Shown: piece by piece, positions 24,057-32,349 of the stretch
Numbering within the stretch: the first letter of the stretch is position 1
Layout of the letters: each line of letters opens with the position of its first letter
From: Bradyrhizobium iriomotense
GTDB lineage: Bacteria > Pseudomonadota > Alphaproteobacteria > Rhizobiales > Xanthobacteraceae
Assembly (NCBI RefSeq): GCF_030160715.1
Contig: NZ_BSOW01000026.1
Coordinates: 62,001-126,000 of the forward strand
Direction of reading: 5' to 3'
DNA length: 64,000 nt
The notes under the pieces: generated by a model
What the model was told of the DNA's origin: nothing
What the model saw: the letters and a program-made list of their open reading frames with translations, nothing else
The model's database searches: none
Translations under genes and position numbers: made by a program

Positions 24057-24815
24057 TTATGAGACGTCGCGACCGGCGCGCTCGCCTTGCGTCCGGCGCA
24101 CGAGGCCGGCCTTGATCGCGGCGATCTCGGCCTCGCCCCGCGCGCCGCGGGGGATGCCGATGGGCACCTCGGCCAGAATCCGCGCCGGCCGCGGCGACAG
24201 GAAGAACAGGCGGTCGCCGAGACGCACGGCGTCGTCGAGGCTATGCGTCACCAGCAGCGTCATCACCGGGCGACTTGCGACCAGCGTTGCGATCTCCTCG
24301 CGCAGGCGGCCGGCCAAGGCGTCGTCGAGCGAGGCGAGGGGTTCGTCCAGCACCAGCAGGTCTGGTTCGACGGCGAAAGCGCGGGCGAGGGCGACGCGGC
24401 GCGCAAGTCCGAGCGACAATTCGCCGGGATAGTGGCTACGATGGGCCTCCAGCTCGAGGATCTTGAACAGTTCGGACAGCTTGACGTCGTCGACCTCGGG
24501 CGCCGCCAGCCGCACGTTCTGCTCGACCGAGCGCCACGGCAACAGCCGCGGCTCCTGGAACACCATGCCGATGCGCGCGTCCGGCGGGCGCTTGACATCG
24601 CCCCGGAAATCGTGGTCGAGACCCAGGATGATGCGCAGCATCGTGCTCTTGCCGCAGCCGGATGGGCCGACGAGGACACCGACCTCACCGGCGCCGAGCG
24701 AGAACTGGACCGGCGCGAGCACCTCGTGCGTGCCGCCCGCCGCACTCGTGAAGGTCTTGCCCAAAATGTCGACTTCAAGCCGCACGGGGCCGCCACCGGG
24801 TTGAGCGGGTTTCAA
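24057..24815 (-). CDS. Nitrate/sulfonate/taurine-type ABC transporter ATP-binding protein
   Basis: 252-residue ABC ATPase. Seen: Walker A (GPSGCGKST), Q-loop VFQEPRLLPWRSVEQNV, Walker B LLVLDEPLASLD and the switch-His LLVTHSLDDAVRLGD. The signature motif is LSLGLARR instead of LSGGxxQR, a variant found in some members of this subfamily. It overlaps the permease gene by 41 bases. Together with the permease and binding protein it forms a full importer. The substrate is unknown; its place in a quinoprotein island suggests a metal complex, a PQQ-related compound or an alcohol-derived solute. Confidence 0.88.
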   Translation of the reverse strand: MKPAQPGGGPVRLEVDILGKTFTSAAGGTHEVLAPVQFSLGAGEVGVLVGPSGCGKSTMLRIILGLDHDFRGDVKRPPDARIGMVFQEPRLLPWRSVEQNVRLAAPEVDDVKLSELFKILELEAHRSHYPGELSLGLARRVALARAFAVEPDLLVLDEPLASLDDALAGRLREEIATLVASRPVMTLLVTHSLDDAVRLGDRLFFLSPRPARILAEVPIGIPRGARGEAEIAAIKAGLVRRTQGERAGRDVS

Positions 24816-25512
24816 ACGGCTGCACCAGCAGGGTTTCGATGACGAGCACGACGGCCGCGAAGGTCAGCGAATAGGCGAGCAGGCGCGGGGTGTCGAAAAG
24901 CTGGAAGGCGACGCCGATCTCGAAGCCGACGCCGTTCGGCCGTCCCAGAAGCTCGGCGACCAGCACGATCTTCCAGACCAGCGACAGGCCGGAGCGCGCG
25001 GCGGCCGCGACATAGGGCGCAAGCTGCGGCAGCACGACGTGGCGGAAGGTACGCCAGCGCGACATCGCGAACACCGTCGCCATCTCGTCCAGCGAGCGGT
25101 CGAGCGCGCGGGTGCCCTCGCGCAAGGTGACCACCGCGGTCGGCAGCTTGTTGATGGCGATCGCCGCGATGGCGGCAGCTTCGGTGAGGCCAGCCCAGAT
25201 ATAGGCCAGCACGATCACGACCAGCGCCGGCAGGTTGAGCAGCAGGATCAGCCAGGGATCGCCGAGCCGGTCGGCAAGCTTGTTCCGGCCCATCAGATAG
25301 CCGATCGCGCTGCCCAGCGACATCGCCAGCACGAAGGCCAGCGTCACGCGCGCCAGCGTCGCGCCGAGATGGAGGAACAGCGCGCCGGAGGCGGCTTCCG
25401 CGATCATCACGTTGAGCACCGCAGGCGGCGAGGGCAGTTTCGCCCCGCCGACGAACAACGCGGCGATCCACCAGGTCACGAGAAACAGCGCAAACGAGAC
25501 GAGACGCAGCAA
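24775..25512 (-). CDS. Nitrate/sulfonate/taurine-type ABC transporter permease
   Basis: 245-residue inner-membrane permease with about six helices. The conserved EAA-type cytoplasmic loop is seen at ALDRSLDEMATVFAMSRWRTFRHVVLPQLAP, as in SsuC/TauC. Its gene overlaps the ATPase gene and begins two bases after the binding-protein stop, so the three are translationally linked. Confidence 0.88.
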   Translation of the reverse strand: MLRLVSFALFLVTWWIAALFVGGAKLPSPPAVLNVMIAEAASGALFLHLGATLARVTLAFVLAMSLGSAIGYLMGRNKLADRLGDPWLILLLNLPALVVIVLAYIWAGLTEAAAIAAIAINKLPTAVVTLREGTRALDRSLDEMATVFAMSRWRTFRHVVLPQLAPYVAAAARSGLSLVWKIVLVAELLGRPNGVGFEIGVAFQLFDTPRLLAYSLTFAAVVLVIETLLVQPFETRSTRWRPRAA

Positions 25513-25514
25513 CG

Positions 25515-26498
25515 TCAGTCTCCGCCGGGTGCGTGATAGAAGGTGCCGGGATCGAGCTCCGGTGCGGGGCCGACCAGCTCGCGGCCGCCGACCTCGGCAA
25601 GCACGCGATAGAGCACGCGCGCATCGGCCTCTTCGTCATCGATGCTCCGGTGCGGAATGCCGTCGCGATAGCGGTTGCGATAGGCCTGGAGCAGGGCGGG
25701 ATCGCTGGTGCCGGTCAGCGGTGCGACCTTCTCCCATGCGGCATCCGAGGTCGTCAGCAGCTCCTTGGCCTTGCGCGTCATCGCGATGAAGCGCGCCACG
25801 ACGTCGCGGTGGCTCGCCGCCCAGCCTTCGTCGAAGACGTAACCGACCGCGGCAACCGGTCCCTTGGCACCGAGCCTGGGCAGGATCTCCTCGATGCCCG
25901 CGAGGCGGCGAAAACCCTTGGCTTCCAATTGGGCGCAGAAATTCCAGAAATTCAGGCTCGCATCCATCTCGCCGTCGAGCGCCTTGGCGGCGAGCAGCGG
26001 CGGGGCGCCATAGACGATGCTCGCGTCCGATTTGAGGTCGATGCCGTCCTGCTTCAACCGCGCCTGCAGCAGCAGCCAGCTCTTGTCGATGGCGCCGCCG
26101 GCGACGCCGAGCTTGCGGCCCTTGAGGTCCGCGAGCGTCCTGATCGGCGAAGCGGCCGGCACCATCACCGCGCCCAGCGCGCTGGAATAGGGATAGAAGG
26201 TCAGCTTGGCGCCAAGTGCGCGCTCGCGCGACACCCACAGCCAGTCCGACAGCATGATGTCGGCATTGCCGGCGCGCATCGCGATCTTGCCGGGCTCGGT
26301 GCTCGCAAGCTCGGTGACCTCGAGCGACAGATTGGCGGCCTTGTCGAGGCCCTGGTCGCGGATCGCAGCCAGTTCCCAGGAGAATGTCCCGGTTTTCTGA
26401 ACCGCGAGGCGGATTGTGTCCGCAGCGTGGCCGGTCCCGCCTTGCGTCAGCGCGAGAGCAATCGATACGGCCAATGTTCGAACCAGGCGTCCCATCAC
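25515..26498 (-). CDS. ABC transporter substrate-binding protein, NMT1/SsuA-like
   Basis: 327-residue periplasmic binding protein, the first gene of the three-gene operon. Seen: signal peptide ending GHAA, then DTIRLAVQKTGTFSWELAAIRDQG and ELASTEPGKIAMRAGNADIMLSDWLWVSRERALGAKLTFYPY, and LADLKGRKLGVAGGAIDKSWLLLQARLKQ. This matches the family that binds nitrate, sulfonates, taurine or thiamine precursors. The ligand cannot be read from sequence. Confidence 0.85.
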   Translation of the reverse strand: MMGRLVRTLAVSIALALTQGGTGHAADTIRLAVQKTGTFSWELAAIRDQGLDKAANLSLEVTELASTEPGKIAMRAGNADIMLSDWLWVSRERALGAKLTFYPYSSALGAVMVPAASPIRTLADLKGRKLGVAGGAIDKSWLLLQARLKQDGIDLKSDASIVYGAPPLLAAKALDGEMDASLNFWNFCAQLEAKGFRRLAGIEEILPRLGAKGPVAAVGYVFDEGWAASHRDVVARFIAMTRKAKELLTTSDAAWEKVAPLTGTSDPALLQAYRNRYRDGIPHRSIDDEEADARVLYRVLAEVGGRELVGPAPELDPGTFYHAPGGD

Positions 26499-26581
26499 TT
26501 CCAGGCCATTTCCTCAAGACGTGTGCTTTTCAGAACAATAGGCATAGCATAGTTTCCATCGCAACCAGCGGGAGGACGGCC

Positions 26582-26941
26582 ATGATCTCAGCACGACTGC
26601 TACGACCGATTGTCGCCGCTCTGGCCGTGCTTGCCGCCACCGCGATGGCCGCGCTGGCCGAAGAGGCCAATGATTATCCGACCGCGGCGCGCGCCGAATA
26701 CGTCTATGGTTGTATGAAGGCCAATGGCGAGACCCGGCAGGCGATCGAGCAATGCTCCTGCTCGATCGACGTCGTCGCCTCGATCGTGCCCTATGAACGA
26801 TATGTCACCGCGGAAACCGCGCTCAGCATGTCGCAGGTACGCGGAAACCTCGGCACCCAGTTTCGCACCTCCGAGCAGGCAACCTCAGCCGTCAACGATT
26901 TGAGGCGGGCGCAGGCGGAAGCTGAGGTGAGGTGTTTTTGA
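26582..26941 (+). CDS. Small secreted Cys-containing protein of quinoprotein clusters, function unknown
   Basis: 119 residues with signal peptide (MISARLLRPIVAALAVLAAT) and ribosome-binding site GGGAGG. The mature part has EYVYGCMKANGETRQAIEQCSCSIDVVASI and ends in RCF, giving four Cys. I recall similar short proteins near PQQ dehydrogenase accessory genes, but no function is known to me. It is divergent from the ABC operon. Confidence 0.7.
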   Translation: MISARLLRPIVAALAVLAATAMAALAEEANDYPTAARAEYVYGCMKANGETRQAIEQCSCSIDVVASIVPYERYVTAETALSMSQVRGNLGTQFRTSEQATSAVNDLRRAQAEAEVRCF

Positions 26942-26954
26942 CGCTTGCAGCAGC

Positions 26955-26998
26955 GGCAGTGTGCTATCCCTTCTCTCCTTGTGGGAGAAGGTGGACGC
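26955..26998. repeat. Dispersed palindromic repeat fragment
   Basis: CCCTTCTCTCCTTGTGGGAGAAGGTGG forms an imperfect hairpin of the same family as the elements near 34140-34270 and 36152-36345. Confidence 0.5.
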
Positions 26999-27006
26999 AG
27001 CGTCCA

Positions 27007-27831
27007 TCACATCCCCGGCTTCGCGACATCCCATTCGTTCCGGAACACGTGCCCGTCCGTATCCTTCGCCTCCGCGCGAAAATGCTTGGCGCCGTTGGAG
27101 ACGTAGGTGAAGCGGATGTTGGGATCCTCCGAGATCGAGATGCCGCCTTCCACCGCGAGCACGAGGCTGTTGTCCTGCCACAGCTTGAGCTCGTTCACGA
27201 AGAAGGCGGGAATATAGAGCTGCGTGACCTGATCCATCTGCAAGCCGGAATTGTTGGGATGGCCGACCATGATCTGCGCCTCGCGGATCCGGCTGGCGGG
27301 CGCTTCGTCCGCGCGTGCGAACTGCCGGTAGCGCATCTGGCCGAGCCGGTTCTTGGCTTCCTCGGCGTTCTTTGCCGCCGGCGCGGAGCAGCCGCCGGAC
27401 GCTTTCACATAGGTCTTGCTCACATAGAGCTGACCGTCGCTGAGCTCGGCGACGGCGTGGACGTCGGTATAGTTGTTGACTCGCACGCGCGTAGAGATCT
27501 CCGACACATTGGCGTCTGGCCCGAGCTCGAACTTCGCCGCCATCGGCGCCGGGTTGCGGTCGATCACCAGCGTGATCGCGCGAATGCGCCTGTTGTCGCC
27601 GGGCGAGAGCTTTGCGCGCAGCGTGACCGGCACGATGGCCGCATCTTCCGCACGATAGGGCATCTCGATGCCGATGACGTTATTACCGTCGTTCATCGGA
27701 CGGTTGTTGAAGATGTCCTGCACGAGGCCCGGCCAGGGATCATAGGCCTCTTCAGTGCGCGCAGGCGTTGCGGCGAGGGCAATGCCGAGCAGCGTGGCCG
27801 CAAGGGGCAGGCGAAGCGAATGTTTGATCAT
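27007..27831 (-). CDS. Quinoprotein dehydrogenase-associated SoxYZ-like carrier protein
   Basis: 274-residue periplasmic protein with signal peptide (start ATG at 27831). It joins a SoxY-like half (containing VKASGGCSAPA, where the Cys lies in the place of the substrate-carrying Cys) and a SoxZ-like half (REAQIMVGHPNNSGLQMDQV and the end FRNEWDVAKPGM). Fused SoxYZ-like carriers occur with PQQ dehydrogenases and are thought to relay electrons or sulfur groups; their chemistry is not settled. The next gene on the strand is the SoxH-like hydrolase usually found with it. Confidence 0.85.
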   Translation of the reverse strand: MIKHSLRLPLAATLLGIALAATPARTEEAYDPWPGLVQDIFNNRPMNDGNNVIGIEMPYRAEDAAIVPVTLRAKLSPGDNRRIRAITLVIDRNPAPMAAKFELGPDANVSEISTRVRVNNYTDVHAVAELSDGQLYVSKTYVKASGGCSAPAAKNAEEAKNRLGQMRYRQFARADEAPASRIREAQIMVGHPNNSGLQMDQVTQLYIPAFFVNELKLWQDNSLVLAVEGGISISEDPNIRFTYVSNGAKHFRAEAKDTDGHVFRNEWDVAKPGM

Positions 27832-27880
27832 GCGCGCGGCTCTCGCGGTGACGAAGCAGGGCCGCAGCGTAGCGCGACCG

Positions 27881-28807
27881 CTACTCCCATTCAATTTCCG
27901 AAAATGCTGCGGTTGCGTTGCGTGCGTTGTAGTCGTCGAACAATTGCCAGCGCCCTCGCTCGCTTGCGCCCGCCTTGTCCGCAGCCGCCCGGATCGGCTC
28001 GCCCTTTTGATTGAGAGCGCGGACGTCGGCGAGCAAGGTCTCGAGATAACGACGCTCATCGGCGAGCGCTGCGGGCCAATCGCTCACGGGACCGTGACCG
28101 GGAACGACGCGCTGCGCTGGAAGGGTTTCGAGCTGCTTGAGCGCACCGAGCCAGCCTAGGATGCTGCCGTCCATCACGGGAACATGGCCGAGGAAGACGA
28201 GATCGCCGGCAAACAGCGTTTTGCTCGCCTCGTCCAACACCGTCAGGTCATTGTCGCTGTGCGCGGCCGGCCACGCCTTGAGGACGAGACTGCGCGATCC
28301 CAGGTCGAGCCGCAGCGTGTCGGTGACGAGCAGCGTCGGCGGCACGATTCTGACGGGATCGATCAGCTCCGCGCCCATGGTCCGGCGGAAATTGTCGAGA
28401 TAAAAGGATCCGCGCGTCGCAAGCGCCTGCGGCAGTTTGGCATGGCCGACGAAGCTCGTGCCGTCGCGCGCGAAGGCGATATTGCCGAAGACGTGGTCGG
28501 GATGGCCGTGGGTGTTGATGACATAGCGGATCGGCTTGTCGGTCCGCGCCCGCACGGCAGAAAGCAGTGCCTCGCCCTCGCGGGCGCTGCCGCCGGTGTC
28601 GATCACAGCGACCGCGTCCTCGCCGATGATGAAGCCGACATTGGCGATGGCGCCCTCGTTCTCGGAATTCATCAGGGCAATTGACCCGGCGTGCACGAAA
28701 ATTCCGGGGGCGACTTCGCTCACAGGCAATTCAGGTGGGGTTGCGCGTGCTAGCGTCGGCAGCCCCAGCAGGGCAAGCACCGCGATCAGCCGAGCGACAT
28801 GCGCCAT
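27881..28807 (-). CDS. Quinoprotein relay system zinc metallohydrolase (SoxH-related MBL fold)
   Basis: 308-residue exported metallo-beta-lactamase-fold protein (signal peptide MAHVARLIAVLALLGLPTLA). Zinc motifs: THGHPDHVFGN, AAHSDNDLTV, LFAGDLVFLGHVPV and VPGHGP. SoxH-type hydrolases accompany SoxYZ-like carriers in quinoprotein clusters. It lies 49 bases upstream of the SoxYZ-like gene on the same strand. The frame is open further upstream to 28927, but that part has no signal peptide features. Confidence 0.88.
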   Translation of the reverse strand: MAHVARLIAVLALLGLPTLARATPPELPVSEVAPGIFVHAGSIALMNSENEGAIANVGFIIGEDAVAVIDTGGSAREGEALLSAVRARTDKPIRYVINTHGHPDHVFGNIAFARDGTSFVGHAKLPQALATRGSFYLDNFRRTMGAELIDPVRIVPPTLLVTDTLRLDLGSRSLVLKAWPAAHSDNDLTVLDEASKTLFAGDLVFLGHVPVMDGSILGWLGALKQLETLPAQRVVPGHGPVSDWPAALADERRYLETLLADVRALNQKGEPIRAAADKAGASERGRWQLFDDYNARNATAAFSEIEWE

Positions 28808-28950
28808 CTTTACGCCCCAGTTCCGACCGTCGCGCTGCATTGCACTGCAACAAGTCGAGTCATCAGGCGAAGTCACCAGAAACTTCGCAAACCATGGCGC
28901 GTAACGTGATCCATGGATAGCATTCAATCAAGAAAACAGGAGGAAGCGCG

Positions 28951-29829
28951 ATGACGGAGGCCGGACGACATCGTCGCTGGTTGTTCTCGGTGTTGGCGAT
29001 TGCTGCACTATCTGTCGCTGGAGGCGCCGCGCGCGCGCAGACTACTGACAGCGGCGATCTCTCGTTCGAGCTTGTCGATCCAAAAGTGCTGCGCGTCTGC
29101 GCCGATCCGCGCAACCTGCCGTTCTCCAACGAGAAGCACGAAGGTTTCGAGAACAAGCTTGCGGAATTCTTCGCCGAGAAGCTCCAGAAAAAGCTCGACT
29201 ACGTCTTCTTCCCGCAGGCGACCGGCTTCGTGCGCATGACGCTGGGCGCGCATCGCTGCGACGTCATCATGGGCTTTCCACAAGGCGACGATCTCGTCCA
29301 GGGCACCAATCCCTATTACCGCACCTCCTATGCGCTGATCGCCAAGGCCGGCAGCGGACTCGAGGACGTGGACACGCTCGAGGACGCGCGGCTGAAGGGC
29401 AAGCATATCGGCATCATCGCAGGCACCCCGCCGGCGACGAACATGGCGATCGCGGGCCTGATGGTGAACGCAAAGCCGTATCCTTTGATGATCGACACGC
29501 GCTTCGACAATTCGGCGCAGGCGATGGTCGACGATCTCACCGCCGGCACGATCGATGCCGGCGTGCTGTGGGGCCCGATGGCCGGCTTCTACGCCAAGAA
29601 GGCCGCGCAGCCGCTCCATGTCACTCCGCTGGTGAAGGAGACCACCGGGCCAAAGCTCATCTATCGCATCGGCATGGGTGTGCGTCCCGCCGACCAGAAC
29701 TGGAAGCGGCAGCTCAACCGTCTCATCCAGGAGAACCAGGCCGAGATCAACAAGATCCTGGTCGATTTCGGCGTGCCGCTGCTCGATGAGAGCGACCGGC
29801 CGCTCGGCGCGGAGACTGCCAAGAAATAG
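28951..29829 (+). CDS. xoxJ: XoxJ/MoxJ-like quinoprotein-associated substrate-binding protein
   Basis: 292-residue periplasmic binding protein with a signal peptide and strong ribosome-binding site (AGGAGG). Seen: LRVCADPRNLPFSNEKHEGFENKLAEFFAEKL, YVFFPQATGFVRMTLGAHRCDVIMG, and the C-terminal MGVRPADQNWKRQLNRLI. This is the family of binding-protein-like factors found with xoxF, thought to activate or mature the dehydrogenase. It is not beside xoxF here but 15 kb away, followed by the CxxxCW protein. The gene symbol is by similarity. Confidence 0.85.
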   Translation: MTEAGRHRRWLFSVLAIAALSVAGGAARAQTTDSGDLSFELVDPKVLRVCADPRNLPFSNEKHEGFENKLAEFFAEKLQKKLDYVFFPQATGFVRMTLGAHRCDVIMGFPQGDDLVQGTNPYYRTSYALIAKAGSGLEDVDTLEDARLKGKHIGIIAGTPPATNMAIAGLMVNAKPYPLMIDTRFDNSAQAMVDDLTAGTIDAGVLWGPMAGFYAKKAAQPLHVTPLVKETTGPKLIYRIGMGVRPADQNWKRQLNRLIQENQAEINKILVDFGVPLLDESDRPLGAETAKK

Positions 29830-29859
29830 CTATGACGAAATCACCATGAGTATGTTCTC

Positions 29860-30423
29860 ATGAAGCGGCATCTTGCCGCTGCGCTCGTTGTCGCAGCGCT
29901 TGTTGCTCCGGCGCTCGCGCAGCAGCAGGAGCCGTTTGAGCCGGAGGGCTATCGCACCGACAACTACCGCGCTCCGGTGCCGGCGACGCTTGCCGGCGCG
30001 CGCGTGCTGACGACGGCGCAGGCGGAAGCGATCTGGCACGAGAAGCGGGGCGCCTTCATCGACGTGATGCCGCGCCCGCCGAAACCCAGGAATCTTCCCG
30101 CGGGTACGGTCTGGCGCGATACGCCGCGCTTCGACATCCCCGGCAGCATCTGGCTGCCCGATACCGGCTACGGCACGTTGCCGCCGGCGATGGACGACTA
30201 TTTCCGCCGCGGCCTTGAACGCGCCTCGCACGGCAGCAAGTCGGCGCTGCTGGTGATCTACTGCCTCGCCGACTGCTGGATGTCGTGGAACGCGGCCAAG
30301 CGCGCGCTCGCCTACGGCTACGCCAATGTCGCCTGGTATCCCGACGGCACCGACGGCTGGGAACGCGCCAGGCTGATGACAGCGGAGGCGCAGCCGGAGC
30401 CGCGGCCGGACGAAGGCAAATGA
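29860..30423 (+). CDS. PQQ-dependent catabolism-associated CxxxCW protein (rhodanese-like)
   Basis: 187-residue periplasmic protein with a signal peptide ending LAQ. Its hallmark is YCLADCWMSWNAAKRAL, a rhodanese-like active-site loop with two Cys followed by Trp. The upstream part includes AFIDVMPRPPKPRNLPAGTVW and DIPGSIWLPDTGYG. The family is known only from PQQ alcohol dehydrogenase clusters. A thiol-based role with the SoxYZ-like carrier is an attractive guess. It lies 30 bases after the XoxJ-like gene. Confidence 0.88.
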   Translation: MKRHLAAALVVAALVAPALAQQQEPFEPEGYRTDNYRAPVPATLAGARVLTTAQAEAIWHEKRGAFIDVMPRPPKPRNLPAGTVWRDTPRFDIPGSIWLPDTGYGTLPPAMDDYFRRGLERASHGSKSALLVIYCLADCWMSWNAAKRALAYGYANVAWYPDGTDGWERARLMTAEAQPEPRPDEGK

Positions 30424-30443
30424 CGGGCGCGCGCGAGGCGCCG

Positions 30444-30746
30444 CTACTTCGCCTTTTGCAGCTTGGTGATGGTCCTGGAGCCGTTGGCCTCAGTGGAGAA
30501 GCTCACGCGATCGCCGGCGTGGACGCTCTCAAGCATGCCGGCATCCTTGGCCTTGAACTCCTGCACCGGGCCCGTCGCGCCGCCATTGGCGCCGACCGTG
30601 CCACCCTGCACCTGCTGGATCGAAATGGTGCTGTTGAGCCGGTCGATCTTGGTGATCATTCCGTTCATGTTGTCTTCGGCGACAGCCGCTGACGCAAGCA
30701 TGCCGATGGCCGCAGCGCTGGCGAGAAGAAGTCTTGCTGTTCCCAT
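30444..30746 (-). CDS. Small periplasmic protein, possibly CusF-like
   Basis: 100 residues; signal peptide MGTARLLLASAAAIGMLASA with GGGAGG before the ATG. The mature part (GMITKIDRLNSTISIQQVQGG...VQEFKAKDAGMLESVHAGDRVSFSTEANGSRTITKLQ) looks like a small beta-barrel of the CusF/OB kind. CusF itself binds copper through His and Met; those ligands are not obvious here, so metal binding is unproven. Confidence 0.6.
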   Translation of the reverse strand: MGTARLLLASAAAIGMLASAAVAEDNMNGMITKIDRLNSTISIQQVQGGTVGANGGATGPVQEFKAKDAGMLESVHAGDRVSFSTEANGSRTITKLQKAK

Positions 30747-30886
30747 CGATGCCTCCCGACGTCTAGGATTCACTTCGACAAGACATCCTAGATCGATTTG
30801 GTTCCGGCCGACAGTGCAGCAAAGGTTAACGATTCCCGCCGGGGAGCGCTGGAACTTTCTGCGTTGAGGCGTCAGCGAGGCTGACG

Positions 30887-31501
30887 CTATTCCATTTCCT
30901 GCTGGATCACGCGCCCGAGCGCGAACAGGCGCTGGTCGATCGCGGTCGGCACCTCGCAGACGAAGCGAACCACCTTGCGGCGGTCCTCGAAGATGCGGGT
31001 TTCCCAGATCAACTGGTTGGACAGCGCGTCGACCTTGCTGTCGTCGCGTGGGGTCGCGTCCTGCAGCCTCTGGAGCTCGATCGTGTCGTCGCGGATCCTG
31101 TCGGCGGCCTCGCGCTGCTTGCGGGTGACGCGCTCGAGCCCGTTCATGACCGAGGAGCGCTGGGCGTTGAGCGTATCGAACAGGCCGGCGAACAGCAGCT
31201 TGGCATTGGCGGTCTTGTCGGAGGCGGAGCTTGCCAAAAACTCCTTCACGGATTTTTCCGCGTCATCCAGCGGCGTCTTCCGCGCCGCCAGTTTCGATAC
31301 CAGCGCGCCGACCTTGGCATTGTCCTTCCACTTGTCCTGGACGTCATCGAGGGGCGGGCCGGCCCAGACCGCGGCGAGTGAGACTTCCGGGACTTTTGCC
31401 TGCGTGCAGGGCCAGTCGGGATAGCGCGGATCGGCCGCCCGCGAGGCCGCGGACGATGCCGCGAGCGCCAGGGCTGCTATGGCCACGATCCGAAATCTCA
31501 T
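30887..31501 (-). CDS. Exported helical protein at the end of the Lut/Ped-type ABC operon, function unknown
   Basis: 204 residues with signal peptide MRFRIVAIAALALAASSAAS. The mature part is alpha-helical and charged, with likely coiled coil (VMNGLERVTRKQREAADRIRDDTIELQRLQD) and two Cys (DWPCTQAKVPEVSLAAVWAGPP near the N-terminus, RFVCEVP near the C-terminus). Its start overlaps the stop of the permease gene by four bases, so it belongs to the transporter operon. No family function is known to me. Confidence 0.75.
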   Translation of the reverse strand: MRFRIVAIAALALAASSAASRAADPRYPDWPCTQAKVPEVSLAAVWAGPPLDDVQDKWKDNAKVGALVSKLAARKTPLDDAEKSVKEFLASSASDKTANAKLLFAGLFDTLNAQRSSVMNGLERVTRKQREAADRIRDDTIELQRLQDATPRDDSKVDALSNQLIWETRIFEDRRKVVRFVCEVPTAIDQRLFALGRVIQQEME

Positions 31502-32349
31502 CCTTCGCCTCCCGCGGGCCCGCGTCGCGCCAGCCCTCGCGACGGATCATAGGCATAGATCGCGCCGATCATGAAGACGATTGTGCAGGCCGCGACCACC
31601 GCCAGCGAAATCCAGTTGATCTGCCCATAAAGCGCAAAGCGGATCAGCTCGACCGCATGGGTGAACGGATTGGCCTGGCAGACGTAATAGAGATACGGGC
31701 TGCCTTCCTGCACCCGCCACAGCGGGTAAAGCGCCGACGAGGCAAAGAACATCGGGAAGATCACGAAGTTCATCACGCCGGCGAAATTCTCGAGCTGCTT
31801 GATGCCGGAGGAGATCAGCATGCCCAGCGATCCCAGCATCAGCCCCGACAGGATCAGCGCCGGCAGCACCGTGAGGTAGCCGAGCGGCGGCGGGGTGATG
31901 TCCCAGGCCCAGGCGATGATCAGGAACGCGTAGACCTGCAAGAGCGACACCGCGGTGCCCGCGAGCAGCTTGCAGAACAAGAGGAACCAGCGCGGCAGCG
32001 GGCTCACCAGGAGCGTGCGCATATTGCCCATCTCGCGGTCATAGACCATCGAGAGCGAGGACTGCATGCCGTTGAAGAGCTGGATCATCGCCATCAGCCC
32101 GGGCGCGATATAGACCTCGTAGAGGATGTAGGTCTCGTAGGGCGGGATGATCGAGATGCCGAGGACCTGACGGAAGCCGGCGGCGAAGATGAACAGCCAG
32201 ACCAGCGGACGCACCAGCGCGGAGACGAAGCGTTCGCGCTGGTGCAGGAAGCGCAGGCCTTCGCGCCAGACGATGCCGGTGAGGCAGGTCATGTAGGCCG
32301 AGAGCGGGAAGCCGCGCGGCGTGGCGTCGCGCGTGGTGATGCTGCTCAT
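31498..32349 (-). CDS. ABC-2 type permease of the PQQ alcohol-dehydrogenase-associated transporter (PedC/LutF-like)
   Basis: 283-residue inner-membrane protein with six helices of the ABC-2 type (VREGLRFLHQRER-like start, MQSSLSMVYDREMGNMRTLLVSPLPRWFLLFCKL, NPFTHAVELIRFALYG). It overlaps the ATPase gene by four bases. The set of permease, ATPase, beta-propeller and binding protein matches PedA1A2BC of Pseudomonas putida and LutABEF of Methylorubrum, which published genetic work links to growth on rare-earth metals. Confidence 0.88.
   Translation of the reverse strand: MSSITTRDATPRGFPLSAYMTCLTGIVWREGLRFLHQRERFVSALVRPLVWLFIFAAGFRQVLGISIIPPYETYILYEVYIAPGLMAMIQLFNGMQSSLSMVYDREMGNMRTLLVSPLPRWFLLFCKLLAGTAVSLLQVYAFLIIAWAWDITPPPLGYLTVLPALILSGLMLGSLGMLISSGIKQLENFAGVMNFVIFPMFFASSALYPLWRVQEGSPYLYYVCQANPFTHAVELIRFALYGQINWISLAVVAACTIVFMIGAIYAYDPSRGLARRGPAGGEG

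Noticed and set aside
24057..24815. ABC ATPase as a pseudogene because of LSLG instead of LSGG.
   Set aside because: All other nucleotide-binding motifs are intact and the frame is open; variant signatures occur in this subfamily.
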